The notes beneath the pieces were generated by a model. It was not told the DNA's origin. It saw only the letters and a list, made by a program, of their open reading frames with translations, and searched no databases. A program made the translations under genes and the position numbers. A stretch of DNA of 6,512 nucleotides from Azoarcus sp. (GTDB taxonomy: Bacteria; Pseudomonadota; Gammaproteobacteria; Burkholderiales; Rhodocyclaceae), in NCBI GenBank assembly GCA_031285365.1, contig JAITWP010000052.1, forward strand, positions 1-6,512, read 5' to 3'. Positions 1 through 5,108 of this stretch are shown here, in pieces. The first letter of the stretch is position 1, and every line of letters begins with the position of its first letter.

Positions 1-516
1 TCGCTGCTGCTGAACGGCAAGATGCTCACCGGGCGCGATGCCGCGCACAAGCGCATCCAGGACATGCTCGACAAGGGCGAAAAACTGCCCGTCGACTTCA
101 CCAACCGCGTCATCTACTACGTCGGCCCGGTCGATCCCGTGCGCGACGAAGTCGTTGGCCCTGCGGGTCCGACCACCGCCACGCGAATGGACACATTCAC
201 CCGCATGATGCTGGAGAAAACCGGCCTCATCTCCATGATCGGCAAATCCGAACGCGGCCCGGTCGCCATCGAAGCCATCCGCGACAACCAGTCCGCCTAC
301 CTCATGGCGGTAGGCGGCGCGGCCTACCTCGTCTCCAAGGCCATCAAGGCCGCAAAGGTCGTCGCCTTTGCCGACCTCGGCATGGAAGCCATCTACGAAT
401 TCACCGTCGAAGACATGCCCGTGACCGTAGCGGTCGACTCCACCGGCATCAGCGTGCACCAGACCGGGCCGAAGGAATGGCAGGCGAGGATTGGGAAGGT
501 TTCGCTGACTCAGTGA
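1..516 (+). CDS. Class I fumarate hydratase, C-terminal part (5' end outside window)
   Basis: This frame is open from the first base of the window and ends at TGA 514-516, followed at once by an in-frame TAA. It encodes the last 171 residues of an oxygen-sensitive [4Fe-4S] class I fumarase (FumA/FumB-like, usually 500-550 residues), which interconverts fumarate and malate in the TCA cycle in the cytoplasm. The visible part is the swivelling C-terminal domain. It shows the GRDAAHKR motif (visible residues 11-18), GPTTATRMD (56-64) and a conserved Lys at 82. From memory of the Leishmania class I structure, substrate or catalytic residues Arg421, Thr467, Arg471 and Lys491 have exactly the spacing of Arg12, Thr58, Arg62 and Lys82 here, so the active site looks intact. 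The cluster-binding cysteines lie upstream, outside the window. Family call is firm; which paralogue (fumA, fumB or another) cannot be told. Confidence 0.95.
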   Translation, partial: SLLLNGKMLTGRDAAHKRIQDMLDKGEKLPVDFTNRVIYYVGPVDPVRDEVVGPAGPTTATRMDTFTRMMLEKTGLISMIGKSERGPVAIEAIRDNQSAYLMAVGGAAYLVSKAIKAAKVVAFADLGMEAIYEFTVEDMPVTVAVDSTGISVHQTGPKEWQARIGKVSLTQ

Positions 517-520
517 TAAT
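491..520 (+). promoter_or_regulatory. Candidate sigma-70 promoter of the toxin-antitoxin pair
   Basis: A GATAAT box (515-520, five of six to TATAAT) lies 18 bp after TTGGGA (491-496, four of six to TTGACA). The -10 box is formed partly by the fumarase stop codon and the TAA after it. A start near 526-527 would give a leader of about 40 nt before the antitoxin and would put the 524-536 palindrome on the start site. No experimental support; the short AT-rich gap offers other possible -10 boxes. Confidence 0.45.
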
Positions 521-523
521 ATT

Positions 524-536
524 TTGATAAAATCAA
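524..536. promoter_or_regulatory. Palindromic operator candidate for the antitoxin
   Basis: TTGAT-AAA-ATCAA is a perfect 5-bp inverted repeat with a 3-bp spacer, in the AT-rich gap just after the candidate -10 box and 30 bp before the antitoxin start. Phd/YefM-type antitoxins usually repress their own operon by binding short palindromes at the promoter, so this is the natural candidate site. That it is bound is inference; an AT-rich 13-mer palindrome can also arise by chance. Confidence 0.4.
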
Positions 537-565
537 GATAGAGTTAAGCGCAAGAGGTGAGTCAG

Positions 566-823
566 ATGATGCAAATCAGACCGGTGTCCGACCTTCGGAA
601 TAAATTCCCCGAAATTGAAAGGGTGGTCAAAGACGGGGATCCTGTTTATCTGACAAAAAACGGCTATGGCGCGATGGTTGTCATGAGCCTTGAAAAATAC
701 GCGGAGCTTACGGATAGTCTGGAACTCAAACTGGATGAGGCCGACCGCGCAGCCAGCGTTTCCGACGAACGCCACACACATGAGGAAGTCTTTTCCCGGC
801 TCAAAGAGGGGCTGAATGAGTAA
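566..823 (+). CDS. Type II antitoxin, Phd/YefM family
   Basis: This is an 85-residue antitoxin that should neutralise the toxin encoded directly downstream and repress the operon. The N-terminal half has the Phd/YefM pattern: a short strand leading into SDLRNKFPEI (residues 8-17), then a positively charged turn and strands, PVYLTKNGYGAMVVMS (26-41), then the helix LEKYAEL (42-48). In this family the N-terminal part forms the DNA-binding dimer. The C-terminal part (about 49-85) is acidic and probably disordered until it binds the toxin. The frame is open from a GTG at 557, but that codon lies inside the ribosome site GAGGTGA (554-560), so ATG 566 (or ATG 569) is the real start. The 3' end overlaps the toxin gene by 8 bp. 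GC is lower than in the flanking core genes. Confidence 0.88.
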   Translation: MMQIRPVSDLRNKFPEIERVVKDGDPVYLTKNGYGAMVVMSLEKYAELTDSLELKLDEADRAASVSDERHTHEEVFSRLKEGLNE

Positions 824-1127
824 GCGATTCACACTTCGCTATCTCCCCTTGTTTGAACAGGATTTGACGGCGGCACGAAACTACATCGCGCTGAACCTCA
901 GAAACCCCACGGCGGCTCTACGTCTCGTTGAGGATACGGAACGGGTTATTTTGAAGCGACTCGAAAACCCGCTCGGATTTGTACCGTACCGTTCGATTCG
1001 GGATCGCAAACAACCGTATTACCGTATCAACATCAGAAATTTCGTCGTGTTCTATGTGGTCATCGAGGATGTGATGGAAGTTCGGCGTTTCGTGTACAGC
1101 AGACGCAACTTTCCTGGCATTGTGTAG
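816..1127 (+). CDS. Type II toxin, RelE/ParE family
   Basis: This is a 103-residue basic protein of the RelE/ParE superfamily, whose members are either ribosome-dependent mRNA endonucleases or gyrase poisons; which activity applies cannot be told from the sequence. It begins with YLPLFEQDLTAARNYIA (residues 9-25), the helical hairpin typical of the fold. It ends with the sheet core: YYRINIRNFVVFYVV (68-82), then VMEVRRFVYSRRNF (86-99), the usual place of the functional basic and aromatic residues. The length is normal, so it is probably intact. ATG 816 overlaps the antitoxin stop (821-823) and is preceded by AGAGGG at 805-810 with 5 nt spacing, so translation is probably coupled to the antitoxin. 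It likely shares the promoter upstream of the antitoxin. Confidence 0.88.
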   Translation: MSKRFTLRYLPLFEQDLTAARNYIALNLRNPTAALRLVEDTERVILKRLENPLGFVPYRSIRDRKQPYYRINIRNFVVFYVVIEDVMEVRRFVYSRRNFPGIV

Positions 1128-1147
1128 GTCGTATCTGTCACTATCAT
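1120..1147 (+). promoter_or_regulatory. Weak promoter candidate for the SulP gene
   Basis: TATCAT (1142-1147, five of six to TATAAT) lies 16 bp after TTGTGT (1120-1125, three of six to TTGACA), the latter overlapping the toxin stop codon. This is the best promoter-like pair in the 77-bp gap before the transporter. Read-through from the toxin-antitoxin promoter is also possible, since no convincing terminator separates them. Confidence 0.25.
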
Positions 1148-1204
1148 TTGGAGGGTCACGCCCCCTCTGACCGACTCCCGCCGACAACCGAGCGGCATCG
1201 AAGC

Positions 1205-2935
1205 ATGAAACCCGCCTTTCTCGCCTTTCGTCCCAAAATCCTCGACACCCTGCGTGGCTACAACCGGGCCACGTTCATGCAGGATGTCTCGGCGGGCATC
1301 ACTGTCGGCGTGCTTGCCCTGCCCCTGGCAATGGCCTTTGCCATTGCCTCCGGCATGTCGCCCGCCGCAGGCATCTGGACGGCAATCGTCGCGGGTTTCC
1401 TGATCTCGTTGCTGGGCGGATCGAGGGTGCAGATCGGGGGGCCAACCGGCGCATTCATTCCCATCGTCTACGGCATCGTTGCCACGCTGGGCGTCCAGGA
1501 TCTGCTCATCGCCACAATGATGTCGGGCATCATGCTCTTCATGCTCGGGGCCTTTCGCCTCGGCGGCATCATCCGTTTCATCCCGCGAGCCGTGGTTATC
1601 GGCTTCACCAGCGGCATTGCCGTTGTCATCATCATTTCGCAGATCAAGGATTTCCTCGGCCTGCCCGTCGACGACATGCCCGGTGAATTTTTCGCCAAAA
1701 TCAAAACGCTCTACGCCGCCCTGCCCGATCTGCACTGGCCTACCGTGGCAGTCTCCATCGCCTCGCTTGCCGTTTTGCTGGCATGGAATCGCACATCCCT
1801 CAAAGTGCACTGGATGCGACGGTTGCCGGGGCCTCTCGCGGTACTCATCATCTTTACCGCACTCAATGCCTTGTTCGTGACCCTGCTTGGCCTCGTCGGG
1901 ATACACCTCGAAGCCGGACAGTGGATTGCCACCATCGGTTCGCGCTTCGGTGGCATTCCGCAGGAAATGCCCAATTTCGGCCTGCCCGGTCTCACCCTCG
2001 AAAACCTGGGCAAACTCTTCGTTCCCGCATTCACCATCGCAATGCTGGGCGCAATCGAATCACTGCTCTCGGCCCGTATCGCCGACAACATGATCGACGA
2101 TCGCCACAACCCCAACCAGGAGTTGATGGCGCAAGGCATCGCCAACTTTGCCGCGCCGCTCTTCGGTGGATTTGCTGCCACCGGAGCCATTGCCCGCACA
2201 GCCACCAACGTCCGCAGCGGCGGGCGCACTCCCGTGGCCGGTATCGTCCACTCCCTGGTGCTGCTTGTCGTCGTGCTCATCCTTGCACCGCTGGCGAACC
2301 ACATCCCGCTGGCAACGCTCTCAGCCATCGTCGTGGTGGTTGCGGTCAATATGGGAGACTGGCGGGCGCTTGCGCCGCGCGAACTGGCGCGTTATTCAAA
2401 AAATTACCGCGCCATCCTGTTGGGCACTTTTTTCATCACCATCATTTTCGACATCACCCTCGCCGTCGAAATCGGCGTGGGTCTGGCGTGTGTTTTCTTC
2501 ATCTACCGGATGGCCGATCTCACGCGAATCGAACCCGTCGCATTGGAAAACGAAAATTCCAGCCCGCGCGTGCAGGCTTACCGGATTTTCGGCAGCCTCT
2601 TCTTTGGGGTCGCCAACAAGATGGAAAATCTGCTGCACGCGCAAAATCCCCCTCCCGAAGTGATGATTCTCGACTTCGATAGAGTCATCAACGTCGACAC
2701 CACCGGTCTCGAAATTCTGCAAACCCTGCACCGCAATCTGCAAAAACAGGGGGCCAGGCTCCTCCTGTGCGGCCTCAACAAACAACCGGAATCCATCATC
2801 CGTCGTTCGGGATTTCTTGAATTGGTCGGAGCAGAAAACATCCACCCCAATCTCAGCGCCGCTATTGAGCACACCTGCCGGGAGAGGGGAACACCTACCT
2901 CATCGCAAGCGCAAAGCTGTCATCAATCCGGCTGA
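1205..2935 (+). CDS. SulP-family (SLC26) inorganic anion transporter with STAS domain
   Basis: This is a 576-residue inner-membrane transporter of the SulP/SLC26 family, which moves anions such as sulfate, bicarbonate or dicarboxylates; the substrate cannot be assigned here. The family start is clear: the stretch from DVSAGITVGVLALPLAMAFA into the first membrane helices, then the QIGGPTGAF motif, many further hydrophobic segments, and GAIARTATNVRSGGRTPVAG (residues 327-346), the conserved late-core motif. The cytoplasmic STAS domain covers roughly residues 445-555, with VMILDF at 486 and DTTG at 498-501, the position equivalent to the phosphorylatable loop of anti-anti-sigma factors. ATG 1205 is preferred over an upstream TTG at 1148 because family members begin near MKPAFLAFRPKILDTLRGY. 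Its ribosome site is weak (AGCGG at 1191-1195). The last 14 codons overlap the convergent MmcQ/YjbR gene, giving a polar tail beyond the STAS fold. Confidence 0.93.
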   Translation: MKPAFLAFRPKILDTLRGYNRATFMQDVSAGITVGVLALPLAMAFAIASGMSPAAGIWTAIVAGFLISLLGGSRVQIGGPTGAFIPIVYGIVATLGVQDLLIATMMSGIMLFMLGAFRLGGIIRFIPRAVVIGFTSGIAVVIIISQIKDFLGLPVDDMPGEFFAKIKTLYAALPDLHWPTVAVSIASLAVLLAWNRTSLKVHWMRRLPGPLAVLIIFTALNALFVTLLGLVGIHLEAGQWIATIGSRFGGIPQEMPNFGLPGLTLENLGKLFVPAFTIAMLGAIESLLSARIADNMIDDRHNPNQELMAQGIANFAAPLFGGFAATGAIARTATNVRSGGRTPVAGIVHSLVLLVVVLILAPLANHIPLATLSAIVVVVAVNMGDWRALAPRELARYSKNYRAILLGTFFITIIFDITLAVEIGVGLACVFFIYRMADLTRIEPVALENENSSPRVQAYRIFGSLFFGVANKMENLLHAQNPPPEVMILDFDRVINVDTTGLEILQTLHRNLQKQGARLLLCGLNKQPESIIRRSGFLELVGAENIHPNLSAAIEHTCRERGTPTSSQAQSCHQSG

Positions 2936-3560
2936 AAATTTCTTCTATGGAAACAGATCCGTCAAGACAAATCGTAATCCAATGCTTTTTGTTCATATGA
3001 AACCCCGGAAAATATCTCTTTCCATCCACCAAAGAGTCCAAGGATTCCGGCTTTACTCGTAAATTGATGATGTCAACCATTCCTTCCGCGTTTAACCCCA
3101 ATTTTTTCTTATGCAAAATCAATAATGCAGCATACCACTTGGCGTTGTCCTGACGCCGGAGAATCGCGTTATCTGGAAAACGTTTCCACAGAAACTGAAG
3201 TTCGTCTTGATACTTTTCCCTGACATACCGAATGACTTCCTTCGCGTTTTCGCTTTTGAACACATCGAACTCGAAGCAGGCATCGTCAATCGTTGAAAGC
3301 ACACTCCCGTATTCCTCTCGAACCCTTCCCACAAACGAACCCGTCGCATCGGGAACACGGTGAAGCACATAGGGTTCTCTTGAAAGACTGTCGATCACTC
3401 CCGCTGATACTTCTCCTTCTTTCGTGATGGTGACTATCACTTCAAACTGGCCATCAACAATGCTTTTGGAATAAACATAAGCACCCTCGCTCTCGGAAAA
3501 CCCAAAAGGGAGAAGCCGTTCAATCCTTACTTTTCGGTTTTTAAATAGAGTTCCTGTCAT
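2895..3560 (-). CDS. MmcQ/YjbR (DUF419) family protein with N-terminal extension
   Basis: This is a 221-residue protein whose C-terminal half (about 101-221) is the MmcQ/YjbR fold, a small alpha/beta domain often described as DNA-binding-like but of unproven function. Diagnostic stretches are FPDNAILRRQDNAKWYAALL (128-147), IINLRVKPESL (164-174) and PGFHMNKKHWITICLDGS (185-202). The N-terminal half (about 1-95) carries the extra domain seen in the longer members of the family, as I recall mostly from Firmicutes. GC is about 45% over 2941-3540, far below the 60-70% of the neighbours, which suggests transfer. ATG 3560 is the only usable start in this frame before an upstream in-frame TAA. The gene lies 45 bp downstream of engB on the same strand and may be co-transcribed with it. 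Its 3' end runs 41 bp into the SulP gene. Confidence 0.88.
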   Translation of the reverse strand: MTGTLFKNRKVRIERLLPFGFSESEGAYVYSKSIVDGQFEVIVTITKEGEVSAGVIDSLSREPYVLHRVPDATGSFVGRVREEYGSVLSTIDDACFEFDVFKSENAKEVIRYVREKYQDELQFLWKRFPDNAILRRQDNAKWYAALLILHKKKLGLNAEGMVDIINLRVKPESLDSLVDGKRYFPGFHMNKKHWITICLDGSVSIEEIFSRIDDSFALAMR

Positions 3561-3570
3561 GGCAAACCAC
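3541..3570 (-). other. Possible 9-codon leader ORF over the MmcQ/YjbR start
   Basis: On the - strand GGGAGGT (3575-3581) is a near-perfect ribosome site. It lies 14 nt from the MmcQ/YjbR ATG, which is too far to be ideal, but only 4 nt from a GTG at 3568-3570. That GTG opens a 9-codon frame (MVCHDRNSI) ending at TAA 3541-3543, just past the MmcQ/YjbR start. It could couple translation, or the site may simply serve ATG 3560 inefficiently. There is no evidence that the peptide is made. Confidence 0.2.
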
Positions 3571-3605
3571 TTTGACCTCCCGAAAGGTTTCGAGCGGAAC
3601 TTTCC

Positions 3606-4214
3606 TTACGTCTCCACTCCCAACCACACCCCCACGACCCGTTCGCATTCCTCGATACCGATCTTGTTGAGGCTGGAGAACAACTGCGCGGTAAAACGCT
3701 CGCCGTTGTCGTTGTACTTTTCCAGCGCCGCGCGCACCTGATTCAAGGCCGCCGCCGCCGCGCCGCGTGAGAGCTTGTCGCTCTTGGTGAGCAATACGTG
3801 AATGGGCCGCCCGGAAGGCTCGAACCAGTCGATCAGCTGCCGGTCGAGCGGAGTCATTGGGTGGCGTGTGTCCATCATCAGCACAAGCCCCACCAGATTG
3901 GCCCGCATCTTGAGGTAGTCCTCGATCAACCCTTGCCACTGGCGGCGAATTCTTTCCGGCACGGCAGCGTAGCCGTAGCCGGGTAAATCGACGAGCCGTG
4001 CGCCGCACTGGAGACGGAAAAAATTGAGCAACTGGGTGCGGCCCGGTGTTTTGGAGACGTAGGCCAACCGTGTGTGATCGGCCAATGTATTGATTGCACT
4101 GGATTTTCCAGCGTTTGATCGCCCGGCAAAGGCGATTTCCGGGCCGTCTTCGGGCGGCAATGCGGAAGGCTTGGCAATGGATGTTTCGAAATGGGCGTGG
4201 CGAAAGATCGGCAT
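3606..4214 (-). CDS. engB: Ribosome biogenesis GTPase EngB (YihA/YsxC)
   Basis: This is a 202-residue TRAFAC-class GTPase needed for assembly of the large ribosomal subunit and usually essential. All the nucleotide-binding motifs are present: G1 GRSNAGKSS (residues 31-39), the switch I region SKTPGRTQ (54-61), G3 DLPGYGYA (76-83), G4 TKSD (143-146) and G5 FSSLNK (179-184). Length is normal for the family. The frame extends to a TTG at 4238, but ATG 4214 gives the expected N-terminus MPIFRHAHFETS and is preferred, although no strong ribosome site is seen before it. The gene is divergent from cytochrome c4, and the MmcQ/YjbR gene follows on the same strand. A run of alanines at 151-155 precedes the C-terminal helix. 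Confidence 0.96.
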   Translation of the reverse strand: MPIFRHAHFETSIAKPSALPPEDGPEIAFAGRSNAGKSSAINTLADHTRLAYVSKTPGRTQLLNFFRLQCGARLVDLPGYGYAAVPERIRRQWQGLIEDYLKMRANLVGLVLMMDTRHPMTPLDRQLIDWFEPSGRPIHVLLTKSDKLSRGAAAAALNQVRAALEKYNDNGERFTAQLFSSLNKIGIEECERVVGVWLGVET

Positions 4215-4277
4215 AAATAAAGAGTGACACGACGGCAACGCACCGCGTGAAGTCGTACAAAGGGTTTCGTAGTGTTA

Positions 4278-4283
4278 TAGAAT
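4278..4283 (+). promoter_or_regulatory. -10-like box in the divergent engB / cytochrome c4 region
   Basis: The 110-bp gap 4215-4324 must hold the promoters of both divergent genes. TAGAAT (4278-4283) is a five-of-six -10 match for the cytochrome direction, about 40 nt before its ATG. The reverse strand of the same spot reads TATAAC (also five of six) within TATTCTATAAC, so one AT-rich patch could serve both directions. No good -35 box is seen for either, so this is tentative. Confidence 0.25.
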
Positions 4284-4324
4284 AGCGCGGTTAGTGACAT
4301 CTTCCATGGCTTTCTGAGGACATC

Positions 4325-5023
4325 ATGATCAAGCGCACTTTGTTGCTGTCGTTGCTGCTGACTGTCAGCACCACACAGGCCCAGGAACAGGCCCCTCCCG
4401 CTGCGTCAGACGCCGGCAGCGTTCAGGTTCAAGAACAGGCTGTCGTACCGCAATTGGCGTCACTGGCAATTTGCGCGACCTGCCACGGAGTCGATGGCAA
4501 CAACTGGGTCGTGAAGGATGACGGCGCTTTCGGCAAAACAGACGGGGGAGCCGACTCGCCCAAACTGACAGGACAGCTCAGCGAATACCTGTTCAAACAG
4601 TTCAGCGACTACAAAAGCGGCGCCCGCTCGAATCCCATCATGAACGGCATGATTACCATGCTTCCCGACGGCGACATGAAAGCGGCCGCCGATTTTTACT
4701 CGAAGCAGAAATTCCTGCCAGCGGATTCAACCGCCGCCAAAGATTCCGAAGCCTATCTGCTCGGCCAGAAAATCTGGCGCGCGGGTCTCGCCTCCAAGGG
4801 TTTGCCTGCCTGTGCCGGTTGCCACGGCCCAACAGGAAAAGGCATATCGGCCCAATATCCGTCGCTGGCGGGACAGTTCCCCGACTATCTCCAAGCCCAG
4901 CTCAAGGCTTTCCGCGATGGCGTACGCGCCAACGATCCGTCGAAGATGATGCGCGACATCGCGCTCAAGATGACCGATCCCGAGATCAAGGCCGTATCGG
5001 ATTTCGCGGCTGGCCTGCGCTGA
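4325..5023 (+). CDS. Dihaem cytochrome c4, periplasmic
   Basis: This is a 232-residue exported dihaem c-type cytochrome, probably an electron carrier between the bc1 complex and terminal oxidases. A Sec signal peptide occupies residues 1-19 (basic MIKR, a leucine-rich core, cleavage after TQA), followed by a Gln/Ala/Pro-rich linker to about residue 44. Haem motifs are CATCH (50-54) and CAGCH (163-167), in two homologous halves. The likely axial methionine in the first half is one of Met106, 109 or 112; in the second half it is Met208 or Met209 in the NDPSKMM stretch. The first half has about a dozen extra residues between DGN and PKL compared with classical c4. TGAGGA (4315-4320) precedes ATG 4325 by 4 nt. 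The cytochrome maturation gene resB follows after 85 bp, so the product and its assembly factor sit together. Confidence 0.93.
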   Translation: MIKRTLLLSLLLTVSTTQAQEQAPPAASDAGSVQVQEQAVVPQLASLAICATCHGVDGNNWVVKDDGAFGKTDGGADSPKLTGQLSEYLFKQFSDYKSGARSNPIMNGMITMLPDGDMKAAADFYSKQKFLPADSTAAKDSEAYLLGQKIWRAGLASKGLPACAGCHGPTGKGISAQYPSLAGQFPDYLQAQLKAFRDGVRANDPSKMMRDIALKMTDPEIKAVSDFAAGLR

Positions 5024-5044
5024 ACCGCGTAACGCCCCGCATTC

Positions 5045-5066
5045 AGGCGGCGGGTTTCCGCCGCCT
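5045..5066 (+). terminator. GC-rich stem-loop between cytochrome c4 and resB
   Basis: The arms AGGCGGCGG (5045-5053) and CCGCCGCCT (5058-5066) form a perfect 9-bp stem with a GTTT loop. The sequence after it (TCCATTTG) is only weakly T-rich. It may act as a partial terminator that lowers resB expression relative to the abundant cytochrome, or as an mRNA 3'-end stabiliser. A strong Rho-independent terminator is not supported. Confidence 0.6.
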
Positions 5067-5108
5067 TCCATTTGTGCGACACCCCATCACTTTCCCGGCA
5101 GAACCACG

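Noticed and set aside
557..565. GTG 557 as the antitoxin start.
   Set aside because: The codon lies inside the GAGGTGA ribosome site, which is correctly spaced for ATG 566 or ATG 569.
1151..1167. GAGGG / CCCTC inverted repeat as a terminator after the toxin gene.
   Set aside because: The stem is only 5 bp with a 7-nt loop and no T run follows, so it is too weak to call.
1148..1204. TTG 1148 as the SulP start, adding 19 residues.
   Set aside because: The extra residues are polar and not family-like, while ATG 1205 gives the usual SulP N-terminus.
1052..1906. A 284-codon open frame on the - strand, opposite the toxin 3' end and the SulP gene.
   Set aside because: It encodes a His/Gly/Asp/Glu-rich product with no recognisable fold, as expected from the complement of GC-rich membrane-protein codons. 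The + strand SulP frame has clear family motifs throughout.
1783..2682. A 299-codon open frame on the + strand in another frame inside the SulP gene.
   Set aside because: The product is rich in Arg, His and Pro, typical of an out-of-frame reading of GC-rich DNA. The SulP frame covers the same bases with conserved motifs.
4215..4238. TTG 4238 as the engB start.
   Set aside because: It adds eight residues not seen in the family, and ATG 4214 gives the expected MPIF...HFETS beginning.
3541..4260. A 239-codon - strand open frame covering most of engB and the MmcQ/YjbR start.
   Set aside because: It is an Arg-rich alternate frame of engB with no domain signal; EngB carries all its GTPase motifs in the other frame. 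Only the last 9 codons, behind a ribosome site, are kept as a separate minor note.
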